Below, in pieces: positions 1 through 9,069 of a DNA stretch of 64,000 nucleotides. The DNA comes from Symbioplanes lichenis (GTDB lineage Bacteria; Actinomycetota; Actinomycetes; Mycobacteriales; Micromonosporaceae), in NCBI RefSeq assembly GCF_030709675.1, contig NZ_JAUZQD010000013.1:225182-289181 (forward strand). Direction: 5' to 3'. Numbering within the stretch: position 1 is the first letter of the stretch; every line of letters begins with the position of its first letter. The notes under the pieces are model-generated. The model was not told the DNA's origin, did not search any database, and saw nothing but the letters and a program-made list of their open reading frames with translations. The position numbers and the translations under genes are program-made.

Positions 1-573
1 CTCGCCCGACTCCCAGGTGACGCGGACCGCCCCGGCCCGGACGTGCACCAGTCGCGGACCGGCCCCGCCCACCCCGGCCCGGCTGCCGGGCGGCGAGCGC
101 AGCTCGGTGACGGTGGCGGTGGCCGGCGCGGCGGGCAGCACCCCGACCGGCCCGAGCACCAGCGGCTCGAAGGCGATCCCGGGCGGGAACTCCTGCGCGG
201 GGGCGGCGCCGAACACGGCCAGGCCGAGGATCCGGGCCGCGCGGTCGCCCACCGTACGGGCGCTGTGCAGCACGCCGCCCGGCATCACGAGCTGGTCGCC
301 GACCGTGACGGTGAACTTCCGCCCCGGCGGCATGTCCTGCGGCGCGCCGCCGGCCGGGGTCTTCGTGGCGGCGTCCTCCGCCTCGAACTCCAGCGTGCCC
401 TCCAGCACGCGGAAGACGACCGGCCCGTTGCCCTCGGCCGGCGGGAAGAACGCGCCGGGCTGATAGCTGAAGTGGGCCAGCGCGAAGAACGCCGGAGGCG
501 GCACGAGCGCGTGGAACGTGCCGCGGATCAGCACCTCGGCCGCGACGGCCCGGCCGGTGGTCTGCTGGGTCAT
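1..573 (-). CDS. Cupin-domain protein, C-terminus cut by window edge
   Basis: The reading frame starts at an ATG preceded by a GAGG ribosome site and runs off the left edge after 191 codons. The translation begins MTQQTTGRAVAAEVLIRGTF and contains a cupin-like core: a stretch around VVFRVLEGTLEFEAED, then GDQLVMPGGVLHSART, which matches the second cupin motif G(X)5-7PXG(X)2H. A second cupin half may begin at the edge (LVHVRAGAVRV). Cupins of this sort bind a metal and act as dioxygenases, isomerases or binding proteins, and nothing here fixes the substrate. It is the last gene of a minus-strand group with the Dyp peroxidase and SnoaL-like genes, with a 14-base gap, so it is probably co-transcribed with them. 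Confidence 0.7.
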   Translation of the reverse strand, partial: MTQQTTGRAVAAEVLIRGTFHALVPPPAFFALAHFSYQPGAFFPPAEGNGPVVFRVLEGTLEFEAEDAATKTPAGGAPQDMPPGRKFTVTVGDQLVMPGGVLHSARTVGDRAARILGLAVFGAAPAQEFPPGIAFEPLVLGPVGVLPAAPATATVTELRSPPGSRAGVGGAGPRLVHVRAGAVRVTWESGE

Positions 574-587
574 GGGAGTCCTCTCTG

Positions 588-2408
588 TCAGCGCGCCCGG
601 GCCAGCCGGCGCAGCCCGCCGATCCCCGGCGTGAAGAAGTAGCCGCCCTCGGCGAAGGTGGTGAACGGCTGCCCGGCGTCCAGCTCGACCAGGTGCGGGC
701 CGGTGTCGCCGGGCACCGGGACGCCGAACCTCCGCGGACCCGGCGACCGGCCGACGATCAGGTCGATGCCCTCGCCGGGCCGGCGCAGGCTGTCGTCGTC
801 GAGCCAGCGGTCGCGCACGAACTCGAACTGCCGCTCGATCGAGGTCTGGTAGGACAGGAACAGCAGGCCGCGGTCCCGGTCGTCGGCGCCCGGCGGCCCG
901 TACGGGATCCCGCGCCGCAGCATCCGGTGCCGCCGCGCCGCGCCGGGGCCCGCGGTGCCGGCCAGGTCGTCGCGCACGTTCGCCTTGCGGACATGCGCCG
1001 CGTACGGGCACCGCAGCCCGTCCGGATCCGCGGGCGCGGGTGGCCACGGCGAGCCGGGCCGGGCGGGCCGGGCCGACCGGTAGGCGAAGTCGTCGGTGGC
1101 CCGGTCGTCCGCGCCCAGCGCCGGGTCGTCGGCGTGCGGGGCGCGCACCAGCGGGGCCCCGCTGCGCCATCGGCCCACGATCATGGCCGCCACCCGCTGC
1201 TCGCCGATCCAGCCCAGGGCCGGCGCCGCGCGGCGCAGCTCGGCCGTGGCCCGGGTGACGAACCGGTCGAAGGCGGCGACATCCTGGGTGTAGCGGGCGT
1301 AGACCAGCAGCGAGCCGTTGCGGGCCCAGTCCGGGCCGGCGTCGGCGATCGGTCCCGGCGCCCCGTTCTCGCCCTCGGCCGGATAGCCGAACACGAACTC
1401 GCCCGGCTGCACGAGCGGCTGGCCCGGCTTGCCCTCGTCCGGGTCGCCCGGGTTGAGCCGCGCGGTGACCGGCTCGTGCGGCGGGAGCGGATGCCGGCCC
1501 CGCACCCCGGGCTGCGCCACCCCGTCGCGGAAGCCGAAGTGCTCGGTGCCGCGCCGGTCGCCGGGCAGGGCGTCGCCGCGCTGCCGGCTCCGCAGGACGA
1601 AGCCCGGCGCCAGCGCGGCGGTGAGCCGGGCGCTCTCCCGGTCGAGGGCGGCCGGGTCGTCGGCGGCCACGATCAGCAGCAGGTCCGGCAGCCCATCGCG
1701 GCGGCCGGAGGTCCCGCGGAAGGCGGCGTCGGCGAAGACCACGGCCTGCGGCTCCAGGTCGATCAGCGCCGGATAGGACAGAGCCGCGGAGACCCAGGTC
1801 GCGCTCACCGCGCCTTCGTGCCCGCGGCGGGTGCGGGTGCGGGCGAACAGCCGGCCGAACGCCCACACCTCGGCCGCAGTGGCGACCTCACCGGCCAGGA
1901 CACCCAGCGCGTGCCGGGCCTCGCCGAGCGCGCCCATGCGCAGGCTCAGCACGGCGACGTGGTCCTTGGCGAAGCCGGGGAACACGCTGCCCTGGATGTC
2001 GGCCAGCTCCAGGATCGGCTCGGCGCCCGCCCCGGCTCGCGGCGCCCGTCCGGCCGGGGCCTCGAACCCGTGGAACGCCTCGCTGATGCGGCCGCCCTCG
2101 ACCCGGTACATGCCGTAGAGCGGGACCGTGACCGGGTGGGCGGAGCCGGCCGGATCGCCGAGCTCACCCAGGCGGGCGCCGCGCACGGTCAGCCGGGCCG
2201 CCACGGTGTCCCCGGCGGCGATCAGCTCGTCGACGGTCCACCGGCTGTCCGGCAGGGCGGCCCGCAGGCCGAGCACCCGGTCGCAGCTGCGCCGGGCCTC
2301 GTCGGCGCCGGTGCCGAGCAGCCCGGCCAGCGGCCGGTCGTCGCCGGCGCGGAAGACCGTGGCGACGAGACGCTCGACGAGCGCCGCGGGGCCACGGTCC
2401 GCGCTCAC
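588..2408 (-). CDS. Dyp-type haem peroxidase with N-terminal SnoaL-like domain
   Basis: 606 residues from a GTG start that overlaps the upstream stop (GTGA), so translation is coupled to the triple-SnoaL gene. Residues 1-110 form an NTF2/SnoaL-like domain (…WTVDELIAAGDTVAARLTVRG…, ending ISEAFHGFE). Residues of about 120-606 are a Dyp-type peroxidase: the FGFRDGVAQPG motif carries the distal Asp (GXXDG), HVRKANVRDD carries the proximal haem His, and RRHRMLRRGIPYGP carries the distal Arg. The C-terminal SYQTSIERQFEFVRDRW block is typical of the family. No Tat signal is visible, so it is probably cytosolic or encapsulated. Dyp enzymes use H2O2 to oxidise dyes, porphyrins or phenolics. The added SnoaL domain is unusual and links it to its neighbour. 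Confidence 0.85.
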   Translation of the reverse strand: MSADRGPAALVERLVATVFRAGDDRPLAGLLGTGADEARRSCDRVLGLRAALPDSRWTVDELIAAGDTVAARLTVRGARLGELGDPAGSAHPVTVPLYGMYRVEGGRISEAFHGFEAPAGRAPRAGAGAEPILELADIQGSVFPGFAKDHVAVLSLRMGALGEARHALGVLAGEVATAAEVWAFGRLFARTRTRRGHEGAVSATWVSAALSYPALIDLEPQAVVFADAAFRGTSGRRDGLPDLLLIVAADDPAALDRESARLTAALAPGFVLRSRQRGDALPGDRRGTEHFGFRDGVAQPGVRGRHPLPPHEPVTARLNPGDPDEGKPGQPLVQPGEFVFGYPAEGENGAPGPIADAGPDWARNGSLLVYARYTQDVAAFDRFVTRATAELRRAAPALGWIGEQRVAAMIVGRWRSGAPLVRAPHADDPALGADDRATDDFAYRSARPARPGSPWPPAPADPDGLRCPYAAHVRKANVRDDLAGTAGPGAARRHRMLRRGIPYGPPGADDRDRGLLFLSYQTSIERQFEFVRDRWLDDDSLRRPGEGIDLIVGRSPGPRRFGVPVPGDTGPHLVELDAGQPFTTFAEGGYFFTPGIGGLRRLARAR

Positions 2409-3895
2409 CAGGAACCGCCCTGCGCCCCGCCGCCGACGTTGACGTCCCAGGGGCTCGGGCCCGGCGCGGGCGACCCGCCGCCGGTGCCGGGAGTCGGCGC
2501 GCCGGGGCCGGGAGCCGGGGTGCCGGGGCCGGGGGAGGGCGCGCCGATGCCGGGCGGGAACTCGATCAGACCGAGCTGGGTGACCAGGGTGGCGTTGTCG
2601 AAGAAGCCCCAGTGCTCGGCGAGCTTGCCGCCGCGCACCGCGTGCACGCCGATCCCGGTCACCTCGATCCGCTTGCCGGTGGGCGCCGCGCCCCGGAAGA
2701 GCCCGCGGTGGGTGCCCCGCACGGTGTAGCGGCTGGCGACCCGGCCGCCCGCCGACACCTGCAGGTCCACGCTCACCGACAGGTCGGGGAAGCCGGTGTG
2801 GAACGCGCGGACCAGCTGCGCGACCCCGGCCGTACCGGCGTGCTGGCCCGGCACCGGGCTGTGCTCGACGAAGTCGGTGGTGAAGATGTCGGCGATGCCG
2901 TCGGTGTTCTCCCGGTCCCAGACGTCGTAGTAGTAGCGGCGCACGCTCTCCTTGTCGGCCTCGTCGTCGGCGGCCGGGCCGGTGACCCCGTCCTCGAGGG
3001 CGCCCAGCGGCGACGGGATGCCCATCTGGCCGAGCAGGCTGAGCGCGTCGCGCGCCTCCCACTCCTCCAGGATGCGGCCGCCGCGGACCCGGGTGATCGT
3101 GATGCCGCCGATGTGGATGTCCTTGCCGCTGGCCGGGAAGCCCAGGTAGGGGCCGGTGTTGGTGAACTGCTGCGACCAGCGCCCGGCGACCAGGTCGTCC
3201 TCGGCTATCTGCTCCTCCAGCACGGTCCGGAAGCCGGAGAACGCCGTGAAGATGCTCTTGATGAACGCCACCGCGCCCTCGACGCCCGGCTCCTCGCCGG
3301 GGGCCGGGTCGTGGTTGTAGAAGTTCTCGGAGAAGTAGAACCGGGCGTTGTCGGCCTTCTCCGCGTCGATCACCTTGGCCACGTACTGCTGCATGTACGC
3401 CTTGTTGAGCTCGGGCGTGCCCGTGGGCAGGCCGGTGCCCGTCCCGGTCCCGGTGCCCGTACCCGTGTCGGCGGGGGTGTTCTGCTCGCCGAAGGGGCCG
3501 CTCACCGCCCAGTGCTCGACCACCTTGCCCTCGTCGTTGACCCGGATCGCCGAGGTGACCGCGAACGACATGGGCCTGGCCGGCGCGTCCGGCTGCTCCC
3601 CGGTGAGCCCGGCGAGGGTCTGCGGCGGGCTGGCCGTGCCGGTGTGGTGCAGCGTGACCACGTCCCCGTCGACCTCCACCGAGTCGAGCGACGACCGGTA
3701 GTCGGGGAACGTCGAGCGCAGCTGCTCGACCAGGTGCTTGAATCCGTCGCAGCCCGACCCGTACGGCTTCGTGAGGCCGGAGTGGTCGACCACGTCGTAG
3801 TCCACGAGCTCCTCCAGCTCGTCGACCTTCCCGTTGTTCATCACATCGGTCCACCGCTGCGCGACCTGCAGCAACTGTTCCCTGGACAGCGTCAT
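2405..3895 (-). CDS. Protein with three tandem SnoaL-like (NTF2-fold) domains
   Basis: 496 residues from an ATG with a GGGAGG ribosome site. Three SnoaL-like polyketide-cyclase/ester-cyclase domains follow one another: about 1-125 (ending GKVVEHWAVSG), 150-300 (RGGRILEEWEARD) and 315-445 (RGGKLAEHWGFFD). Each ends with the typical G-x-(I/V/L)-x-E-x-W strand. Domains 1 and 2 are joined by a Thr-Gly repeat (TGTGTGTGTGTG) encoded by a degenerate hexanucleotide repeat at about 3433-3467. The tail from about residue 450 is a Pro/Gly/Ala-rich low-complexity extension. Single-domain members either cyclise polyketides or have no known activity, and the substrate here is unknown. The gene is translationally coupled to the SnoaL-Dyp gene. 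Confidence 0.8.
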   Translation of the reverse strand: MTLSREQLLQVAQRWTDVMNNGKVDELEELVDYDVVDHSGLTKPYGSGCDGFKHLVEQLRSTFPDYRSSLDSVEVDGDVVTLHHTGTASPPQTLAGLTGEQPDAPARPMSFAVTSAIRVNDEGKVVEHWAVSGPFGEQNTPADTGTGTGTGTGTGLPTGTPELNKAYMQQYVAKVIDAEKADNARFYFSENFYNHDPAPGEEPGVEGAVAFIKSIFTAFSGFRTVLEEQIAEDDLVAGRWSQQFTNTGPYLGFPASGKDIHIGGITITRVRGGRILEEWEARDALSLLGQMGIPSPLGALEDGVTGPAADDEADKESVRRYYYDVWDRENTDGIADIFTTDFVEHSPVPGQHAGTAGVAQLVRAFHTGFPDLSVSVDLQVSAGGRVASRYTVRGTHRGLFRGAAPTGKRIEVTGIGVHAVRGGKLAEHWGFFDNATLVTQLGLIEFPPGIGAPSPGPGTPAPGPGAPTPGTGGGSPAPGPSPWDVNVGGGAQGGSW

Positions 3896-4084
3896 GGCGT
3901 CCCTCCCGTCTCGGACCTCCGACGCTGCCAGCCGCCCCCGGCGAGGGGCTTCTCCGAGGTTGCCGGAAACAGGTTGTCCGAAAGTGCGAAGGCGTCGCGG
4001 AGGCGACAGTTCCGTGGCGCGCGGACCCCGGCGGGGGCACAGTGGCACGCGGCCAAGTCAACGCCGACACCAGCGAGGAGCGGC

Positions 4085-4543
4085 ATGGACGCTCAGGAGT
4101 TCCGGGCCGAGCTCGAGGCGGACCAGCGCGGCACCGTGCGCATCCGCATGCCCTTCGACCCGACCACCACCTGGGGCAGCCGGCCCCGGCAGTACATCCG
4201 CGGCACCATCGACGACACCGAGTTCAGCGGCTCGCTGGGCAGCCGGGGCGGCCAGTGGTACTTCCCGGTCAACAAGGCCCTGCAGAAGAAGCTCGGCGCC
4301 GGTCCCGGCAGCACCGTGCGGGTGCGCGTGGAGCCCGGCGAGCCGGAGGAGGCCACCGTCCCCGGCGACCTGACCGCCGCCATGGCCGGGGCCCCGGGCA
4401 CCGGTGACTTCTTCGCCGGGCTCTCCGGCTTCTACCAGCGGCAGTACGTCGAGTGGATCGAGGGCGCCAAGAGCACCGACACCCGGGCGACGCGGGTCGC
4501 CACAGTGGTACGGCTGCTGGGGGAGGGGCGCAAGCAGCGGTGA
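4085..4543 (+). CDS. DUF1905 / YdeI-OmpD-associated family protein
   Basis: 152 residues from an ATG preceded by GAGGAG. The N-terminal part (about 1-90) fits the DUF1905 beta-barrel, with WGSRPRQYIRGTIDDTEF and WYFPVNKALQKKLG. The C-terminal 50 residues fit the YdeI/OmpD-associated helical motif, with YQRQYVEWIEGAKSTDTRAT followed by an arginine-rich helix. Family members are small cytosolic proteins linked to stress or bacteriocin protection, with no established biochemical role. The gene is divergent from the triple-SnoaL gene and convergent with the MerR gene, with a 4-base gap, so it probably stands alone. Confidence 0.8.
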   Translation: MDAQEFRAELEADQRGTVRIRMPFDPTTTWGSRPRQYIRGTIDDTEFSGSLGSRGGQWYFPVNKALQKKLGAGPGSTVRVRVEPGEPEEATVPGDLTAAMAGAPGTGDFFAGLSGFYQRQYVEWIEGAKSTDTRATRVATVVRLLGEGRKQR

Positions 4544-4547
4544 GGTG

Positions 4548-5105
4548 TCAGGGGCGCAGCGCGTGGCGGCGGGCCGGGCCGCGCAGCGCCGTCTCGGCGG
4601 CCTGTCCCAGCACGACGGCCGCCACGATCCGCTCCAGCAGCATGCCGCGATCGGCGCCGGGCGTGGCCGCCATCCGGGTCCCGATCGCACGCACGACCTC
4701 CGCGTCGCAGGCCGCCAGCCGGGCCGCCGCCTCGGCATAGCCGTCGAGGGCCGGCCCCAGCTCGGCGACGTCGAGCCGGGCGGCCGTGGCGACCACGCCC
4801 GCGAGCGGGTCGGGCGCGGGCCGGCGCCGGGGCTGACCCGGCCCCGCCTCGTCGAGGACGCCGAGCAGGGCGGTCAGTGACACGCCGGCGTCCACCGCGC
4901 GCAGCACGGCGTGCGTCCGCGCGATGCTCAGGCCGCCGATCTCCAGCAGCGTGCGGATCAGCTCCAGCCGGTAGAGGTGCCGCTCGCCGTAGTCGGCCTG
5001 GTTGGGCGCCGTCCGATGCCCCGCCGGCAGCAGGCCCGCGCTGAGGTAGTACTTCACCGTGGGCAGGGCGACGCCGGCGCGCCGGGCGAGCTCGCTGATC
5101 CGCAT
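4548..5105 (-). CDS. MerR-family transcriptional regulator
   Basis: 185 residues. The first 70 are a MerR winged helix (MRISELARRAGVALPTVKYY, then RHLYRLELIRTLLEIGGLSI). The C-terminal half is Ala/Arg-rich and helical, with no cysteine cluster for metal binding, so a metal sensor is unlikely. It is divergent from the enediyne core operon and shares a 189-base intergenic region with it. It may therefore autoregulate and affect the first core gene, but no operator with the usual spaced MerR dyad could be defined with confidence. Confidence 0.85.
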   Translation of the reverse strand: MRISELARRAGVALPTVKYYLSAGLLPAGHRTAPNQADYGERHLYRLELIRTLLEIGGLSIARTHAVLRAVDAGVSLTALLGVLDEAGPGQPRRRPAPDPLAGVVATAARLDVAELGPALDGYAEAAARLAACDAEVVRAIGTRMAATPGADRGMLLERIVAAVVLGQAAETALRGPARRHALRP

Positions 5106-5294
5106 GCCTCACCGCCTTCCGCGGTCGCTACCGGTTTGTGTTGTGGCCAGCCGGGGGGATGCGGAGAAACCCAGATTAGGGCCCGGATCGGCACCCCGCT
5201 TCTTGCACGGTGCTATATGGAATTCAAGAGTTCCTCAACTTCGCGGTGGCAGGCTTCGCCGGGTCCTCACCCGCCGAACCCGCCAGGAGCGGAC
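5106..5294. promoter_or_regulatory. Divergent promoter region between MerR gene and enediyne core operon
   Basis: This 189-base gap must hold the promoters of the MerR gene and of the first core gene. It is less GC-rich than its flanks near 5211-5240. There it holds an imperfect dyad (GGAAT-TCAAG-AGTTCC, 5219-5234) close to a TATATG-like stretch (5214-5219). The ribosome site AGGAG for the first core gene is at 5284-5288. The assignment of any box to a given regulator (MerR, the SARP, or another) is inference. Confidence 0.4.
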
Positions 5295-6254
5295 ATGACC
5301 TCGCCGCCGCTGCACCTGCGACCGCTCGTCCTGCGCCCGGGCCTGACCGACTTCGCGGCCCGCGGCTTCCGCACCGAACCCGCCGCGACCCGGGCCGTGC
5401 TGCAGACGGCGGCCGGCACGTTCCTCGCCGGCTACAACGCCGAGCTGGCCACGCCGGCCGGCACGGCGCCGGCCCTCGGAAGCCTGCCGCCGCGGCTGCG
5501 GGGCTTCGCGGCCGAGGGTGCCGCCATGGCCGCGACTCTGCTCGACCGGCTGAGCCCCGGCGGCGGGCGGCGGCTGGCCGCGCTGCACGACGCCCATGAC
5601 GGGCGGTACGCGTACCTCATCCATGTCGGCAGCGGCTGGGCGCTGGCCAAGCTGCACCGCACCCGGCTCGGCGGGCTCGGGGCCGGGGCGCCGCTGCTGC
5701 GCTGGCTGGCCTACGACGGGCTGGGCTTCTGCCACGGCTTCTTCGCCGGTGAGCGGGCCGTCCGCCGCTGGGCGCAACATCCGCCGATCTGCGCGCCCAC
5801 CTGCGACATCCGGCACCAGGGACTGGGCCGGCACCTGTGGTTCCGGGCCTGCGGCGACCCGGCCGAGCTGGCCCGGCACGTCGCCCGGCTGCCCGCCCGG
5901 CACCACGGCGACGCGTGGAGCGGGATCGCGCTGGCGGTCACGTACGCCGGTGGGGTGCCGGAAGCGACCGTCGCGGCGTTGCCCGCCCTCGCCCGGGAGC
6001 ACCGGCCCGCGCTCGCCCAGGGTGCCGCCTTCGCCGCCGAGGCCTGGCAGCACAGCGAGTACGTGCCCGAGCACGCCCGGACGGCCGTGCGGGTCCTCGC
6101 CGGCGTGGACGTGCCCACCGCCGCCGGCTGGACCTGGTCGGCCCGCCATGACCTCGACCGCCCCGGCGCCACCGCCACCGACTACCGCACCTGGCGGCTG
6201 CGCATCCAGAGCCTCGCCGCCCCGGTCGTCACGGGAGGACCGTCATGCCGCTGA
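5295..6254 (+). CDS. unbL: Enediyne core protein of the E3/UnbL type (DUF1702-like)
   Basis: 319 residues, starting at the ATG 6 bases after an AGGAG site. A longer upstream frame lacks a ribosome site and family similarity. The sequence (SPPLHLRPLVLRPGLTDFAA; LLRWLAYDGLGFCHGFFAGE) matches the conserved protein that precedes unbV and unbU in enediyne warhead cassettes. Exact E-number naming is from memory. The family has no proven catalytic role, but it is part of the minimal conserved set around PksE. No signal peptide or clear membrane segment is present. Its stop lies 10 bases inside the unbV gene, so it leads a tightly coupled operon. Confidence 0.75.
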   Translation: MTSPPLHLRPLVLRPGLTDFAARGFRTEPAATRAVLQTAAGTFLAGYNAELATPAGTAPALGSLPPRLRGFAAEGAAMAATLLDRLSPGGGRRLAALHDAHDGRYAYLIHVGSGWALAKLHRTRLGGLGAGAPLLRWLAYDGLGFCHGFFAGERAVRRWAQHPPICAPTCDIRHQGLGRHLWFRACGDPAELARHVARLPARHHGDAWSGIALAVTYAGGVPEATVAALPALAREHRPALAQGAAFAAEAWQHSEYVPEHARTAVRVLAGVDVPTAAGWTWSARHDLDRPGATATDYRTWRLRIQSLAAPVVTGGPSCR

Positions 6255-8125
6255 GACAGCGTGTCCGCAACGGCGCCGCCGGCCTGCTGGCGCTGGTCCT
6301 GTGCGTGGGCGCCGGGCTCGCCACCCGGCTGCCGTCCGCGAGCGCCGGGGAGCGGGCCGAGCTGGCCGGCCGGTTCGCGTTCACGATCGGCGACGTCAAC
6401 GGCGACCCGCCCGGCGCCCGGACGGTCCGCCGGGTCCAGCCTCAGCTCGAGCACATCCGGACGTGGATCTCCGCGGTCGGCGCGAGCGGCGGCCTGGCCG
6501 ACCTCGACAACGACGGGCGCGCCGGGGAGGCGTGCCTGGTGGACCCGCGCGACGACTCGGTCTCCGTGCTCCGCCTGCCCACCGGCACCCGGCTGCTGAC
6601 CCTGGAGCCCACCGGCCTGAGCTACCGGCCGGACGTCATGGCCCCGATGGGCTGCCTGCCCGGCGATCTCAACGAGGACGGCTGGTCCGACGTGCTGGTC
6701 TACTTCTGGGGCCGCCCGCCCGTCGCCTATCTGCGCCGCCCCGGCGTGCCGCTGAGCATCGGCGCCTTCACCCCGGCGGACGTGGTGAGCGACCCGTCGC
6801 GGATCTGGAACTCCACCACGGCCAACCTGGCCGACCTCGACGGCGACGGCCGCCTCGACCTGATCGTGGGCAACTACTTCCCGGCCGGGGCGCGGGTGCT
6901 CGACCCGGCCGCCACCGACGACCCCGCGATGCAGATGCAGGAGTCGATGTCGAACGCCGCCAACGCCGGCGAGAACGTCATCCTCCGGCTGGCCGGCGTG
7001 GAGAACGGCGTGCCGCGCTACGAGGACCAGTCCCGGGCGCTGACCGAAGTGCAGTCCAAGCGGTGGACCCTGGCCACCGGGGCGCAGGATCTCGACGGCG
7101 ACGCGCTGCCCGAGCTCTATGTCGCCAACGACTTCGGCCCCGACTATCTGCTGCACAACCGTTCGGTGCCCGGGCGCATCGCCTTCACCGAGCTGCGCGG
7201 GCAACGGCTGCCCACCACCCCCAAGTCCAAGGCGCTGGGCAACGACTCGTTCAAGAGCATGGGCGTCACGTTCACCGACCTCAACGCCGACAGCCGCCCG
7301 GACCTCGTGGTCAGCAACATCACCACCCCGTACGGGCTGCAGGAGAGCAACTTCGCGTTCGTCAGCACCGGCACCGGGCCGTTGACGGGCGGCCGGGCCC
7401 CGTACCGCGACGACAGCGAGCCGCTCGGGCTGGCCCGCACCGGGTGGGCGTGGGACGTCAAGGCGGGCGACTTCGACGGCGACGGCACCGACGAGCTCGT
7501 CCAGGCGGTCGGCTTCGTCACCGGCACCCGCAACCGCTGGGCCCAGTTGCAGGAACTCGCGCTGACCAACGACGACCTGGTCCGCCACCCGGCCGCGTGG
7601 CCCGACTTCGTGCCGGGCGACGACGTGTCCGGGCACCAGCGCGACCCCTTCCTGGTCCGGGGCCCGGACGGCCGCTTCGTCGACGTGGCCGCCGCGATCG
7701 GCCTGGCCAACCCCGGCCCGAGCCGCGGCATCGCCCTGGGTGACATCGACCGCGACGGGCGTCTCGACGCGCTGATCAGCAACCAGTTCGCCCGCTCGCA
7801 ACTGCTGCACAACCGCGGCCCGCACCGCTCCTATCTGGGGCTGCGGCTGCTGCTGCCCGCCACGCCCGGGGTGCCCGGCGCCGTCCCGCGCCCGGCCGTC
7901 GGCGCCGCGGTCACGATCACGACCTCCGGCGGCCCGGCCCGCCGCGCGCAGCTCTTCCCGGCCAACGGCCACACCGGCGTGAACGCCCCGGAGCTGCTCT
8001 TCGGCCTCGGCGCGGCCACCGGCCCGGTCACCGCCGACATCACCTGGCGCGACGCGGCCGGCCCGCACACGCTGCGCCGCGTGCTCGCCCCCGGCTGGCA
8101 CGACGTCGTCCTGCAGAGAGGTTGA
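6245..8125 (+). CDS. unbV: Enediyne core protein UnbV (FG-GAP/VCBS repeats plus ASPIC/UnbV domain)
   Basis: 626 residues with an N-terminal signal-like segment (LLALVLCVGAGLATRLPSAS). It has at least seven Ca2+-binding-type D-x-D-x-D-G repeats: DLDNDGRAG, DLNEDGWSD, DLDGDGRLD, DLDGDALPE, DLNADSRPD, DFDGDGTDE and DIDRDGRLD. These indicate a beta-propeller of FG-GAP/VCBS type. The last 100 residues (LGLRLLLPA…GAAVTITTSGG…LFPANGHTGVNAPELLFGLG) are the ASPIC/UnbV domain, named after this enediyne gene. The protein is probably exported or membrane-anchored. Its role in enediyne assembly is unknown, but it is one of the genes found in almost every such cluster. It overlaps the preceding gene by 10 bases and ends 4 bases before unbU. 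Confidence 0.9.
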   Translation: MPLRQRVRNGAAGLLALVLCVGAGLATRLPSASAGERAELAGRFAFTIGDVNGDPPGARTVRRVQPQLEHIRTWISAVGASGGLADLDNDGRAGEACLVDPRDDSVSVLRLPTGTRLLTLEPTGLSYRPDVMAPMGCLPGDLNEDGWSDVLVYFWGRPPVAYLRRPGVPLSIGAFTPADVVSDPSRIWNSTTANLADLDGDGRLDLIVGNYFPAGARVLDPAATDDPAMQMQESMSNAANAGENVILRLAGVENGVPRYEDQSRALTEVQSKRWTLATGAQDLDGDALPELYVANDFGPDYLLHNRSVPGRIAFTELRGQRLPTTPKSKALGNDSFKSMGVTFTDLNADSRPDLVVSNITTPYGLQESNFAFVSTGTGPLTGGRAPYRDDSEPLGLARTGWAWDVKAGDFDGDGTDELVQAVGFVTGTRNRWAQLQELALTNDDLVRHPAAWPDFVPGDDVSGHQRDPFLVRGPDGRFVDVAAAIGLANPGPSRGIALGDIDRDGRLDALISNQFARSQLLHNRGPHRSYLGLRLLLPATPGVPGAVPRPAVGAAVTITTSGGPARRAQLFPANGHTGVNAPELLFGLGAATGPVTADITWRDAAGPHTLRRVLAPGWHDVVLQRG

Positions 8126-8129
8126 GACC

Positions 8130-9068
8130 ATGCCCGACCCGCGGATCAAGGCCCTGCGCCGCTTCGCCCTGTCCATCTCGGTCTTCACCGTCCTGGGACA
8201 CGTCTGGCTGGGCTTCGAGCAGGCCTACCTGACACCGGTCGTCGCGCTGCTCACCGCGTACGCGCTCAGCCTGCTGCTGGAGACCGTCGACGCGTGGGCG
8301 AGGCACACCACCCCGCGCTGGCGGGGGTCGCCCGTGGACCTCGTCAACTTCCTGCTGCCCGCGCACATCGCGGCCCTGGCCTGCGCGATGCTGCTGTACG
8401 GCAACCAGCGGCTGCTGCCCACCGTCTTCGCGGTGGCCGTGGCGGTGTCCGGGAAGTACGTCTTCCGCGTCCGGGTGAACGGCTCGCTGCGGCACATGAT
8501 GAACCCGAGCAACTTCGGCATCGCCGTCACGCTGATCCTGTTCAGCGCGGTCGCCATCGCCCCGCCCTACCAGTTCACCGAGACCACCGGCACGATCGTC
8601 GACTGGGCGGTCCCGGCGGCGATCCTGACCGCCGGCACGATGCTCAACGGCAAGCTGACCGGCAAGCTGCCCCTGATCGCGGCCTGGGTGGGCGGATTTG
8701 CCCTGCAGGCGGTGCTGCGCGCGGTGTTCCTCGACGTCGCGCTCGTCTCGGCCCTGGTGGCCATGACCGGCGTCGCCTTCGTGCTGTTCACCAACTACAT
8801 GATCACGGACCCGGGCACCACGCCGGTCCGGCCGCGCGACCAGGTGCTCTTCGGGCTGAGCACGGCCGGCGTCTACGGCCTGCTGCTCGTCGCGCACATC
8901 ACGTTCGGCCTGTTCTTCGCCCTCGTGATCGTCTGCGGGGCACGGCTGGTGATCACGTGGTTCCGCGAGCGGCTGCACAGCCGGCGGGCCCCGGCCGGCG
9001 CGACCCACCCGGCGCCCGCGCGGCGGCTGCCCGAGCCGGCCGGCCTCGCCCGGCGCGCGGTGTCCTGA
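8130..9068 (+). CDS. unbU: Enediyne core integral membrane protein UnbU
   Basis: 312 residues with about eight hydrophobic segments between residues 15 and 275. These include FALSISVFTVLGHVWLGFEQ at the start and GVYGLLLVAHITFGLFFALV near the end. The block RHMMNPSNFGIAVTLILFSA and the motif FTNYMITDPGTTPVRPRDQV are typical of UnbU, which is distantly similar to RnfD/NqrB membrane subunits. That similarity has prompted suggestions of redox or transport roles in enediyne clusters, but none is proven. The C-terminal 40 residues are a Pro/Ala-rich tail. The gene sits between unbV (4 bases) and pksE (1 base). Confidence 0.9.
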   Translation: MPDPRIKALRRFALSISVFTVLGHVWLGFEQAYLTPVVALLTAYALSLLLETVDAWARHTTPRWRGSPVDLVNFLLPAHIAALACAMLLYGNQRLLPTVFAVAVAVSGKYVFRVRVNGSLRHMMNPSNFGIAVTLILFSAVAIAPPYQFTETTGTIVDWAVPAAILTAGTMLNGKLTGKLPLIAAWVGGFALQAVLRAVFLDVALVSALVAMTGVAFVLFTNYMITDPGTTPVRPRDQVLFGLSTAGVYGLLLVAHITFGLFFALVIVCGARLVITWFRERLHSRRAPAGATHPAPARRLPEPAGLARRAVS

Positions 9069-9069
9069 C

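Noticed and set aside
588..4070. A 1160-codon open frame on the minus strand spanning the peroxidase and the region upstream
   Set aside because: Only its last 606 codons show protein similarity. The upstream part is Arg/Gly/Ala-rich and antiparallel in codon bias, a shadow of the triple-SnoaL gene in another frame.
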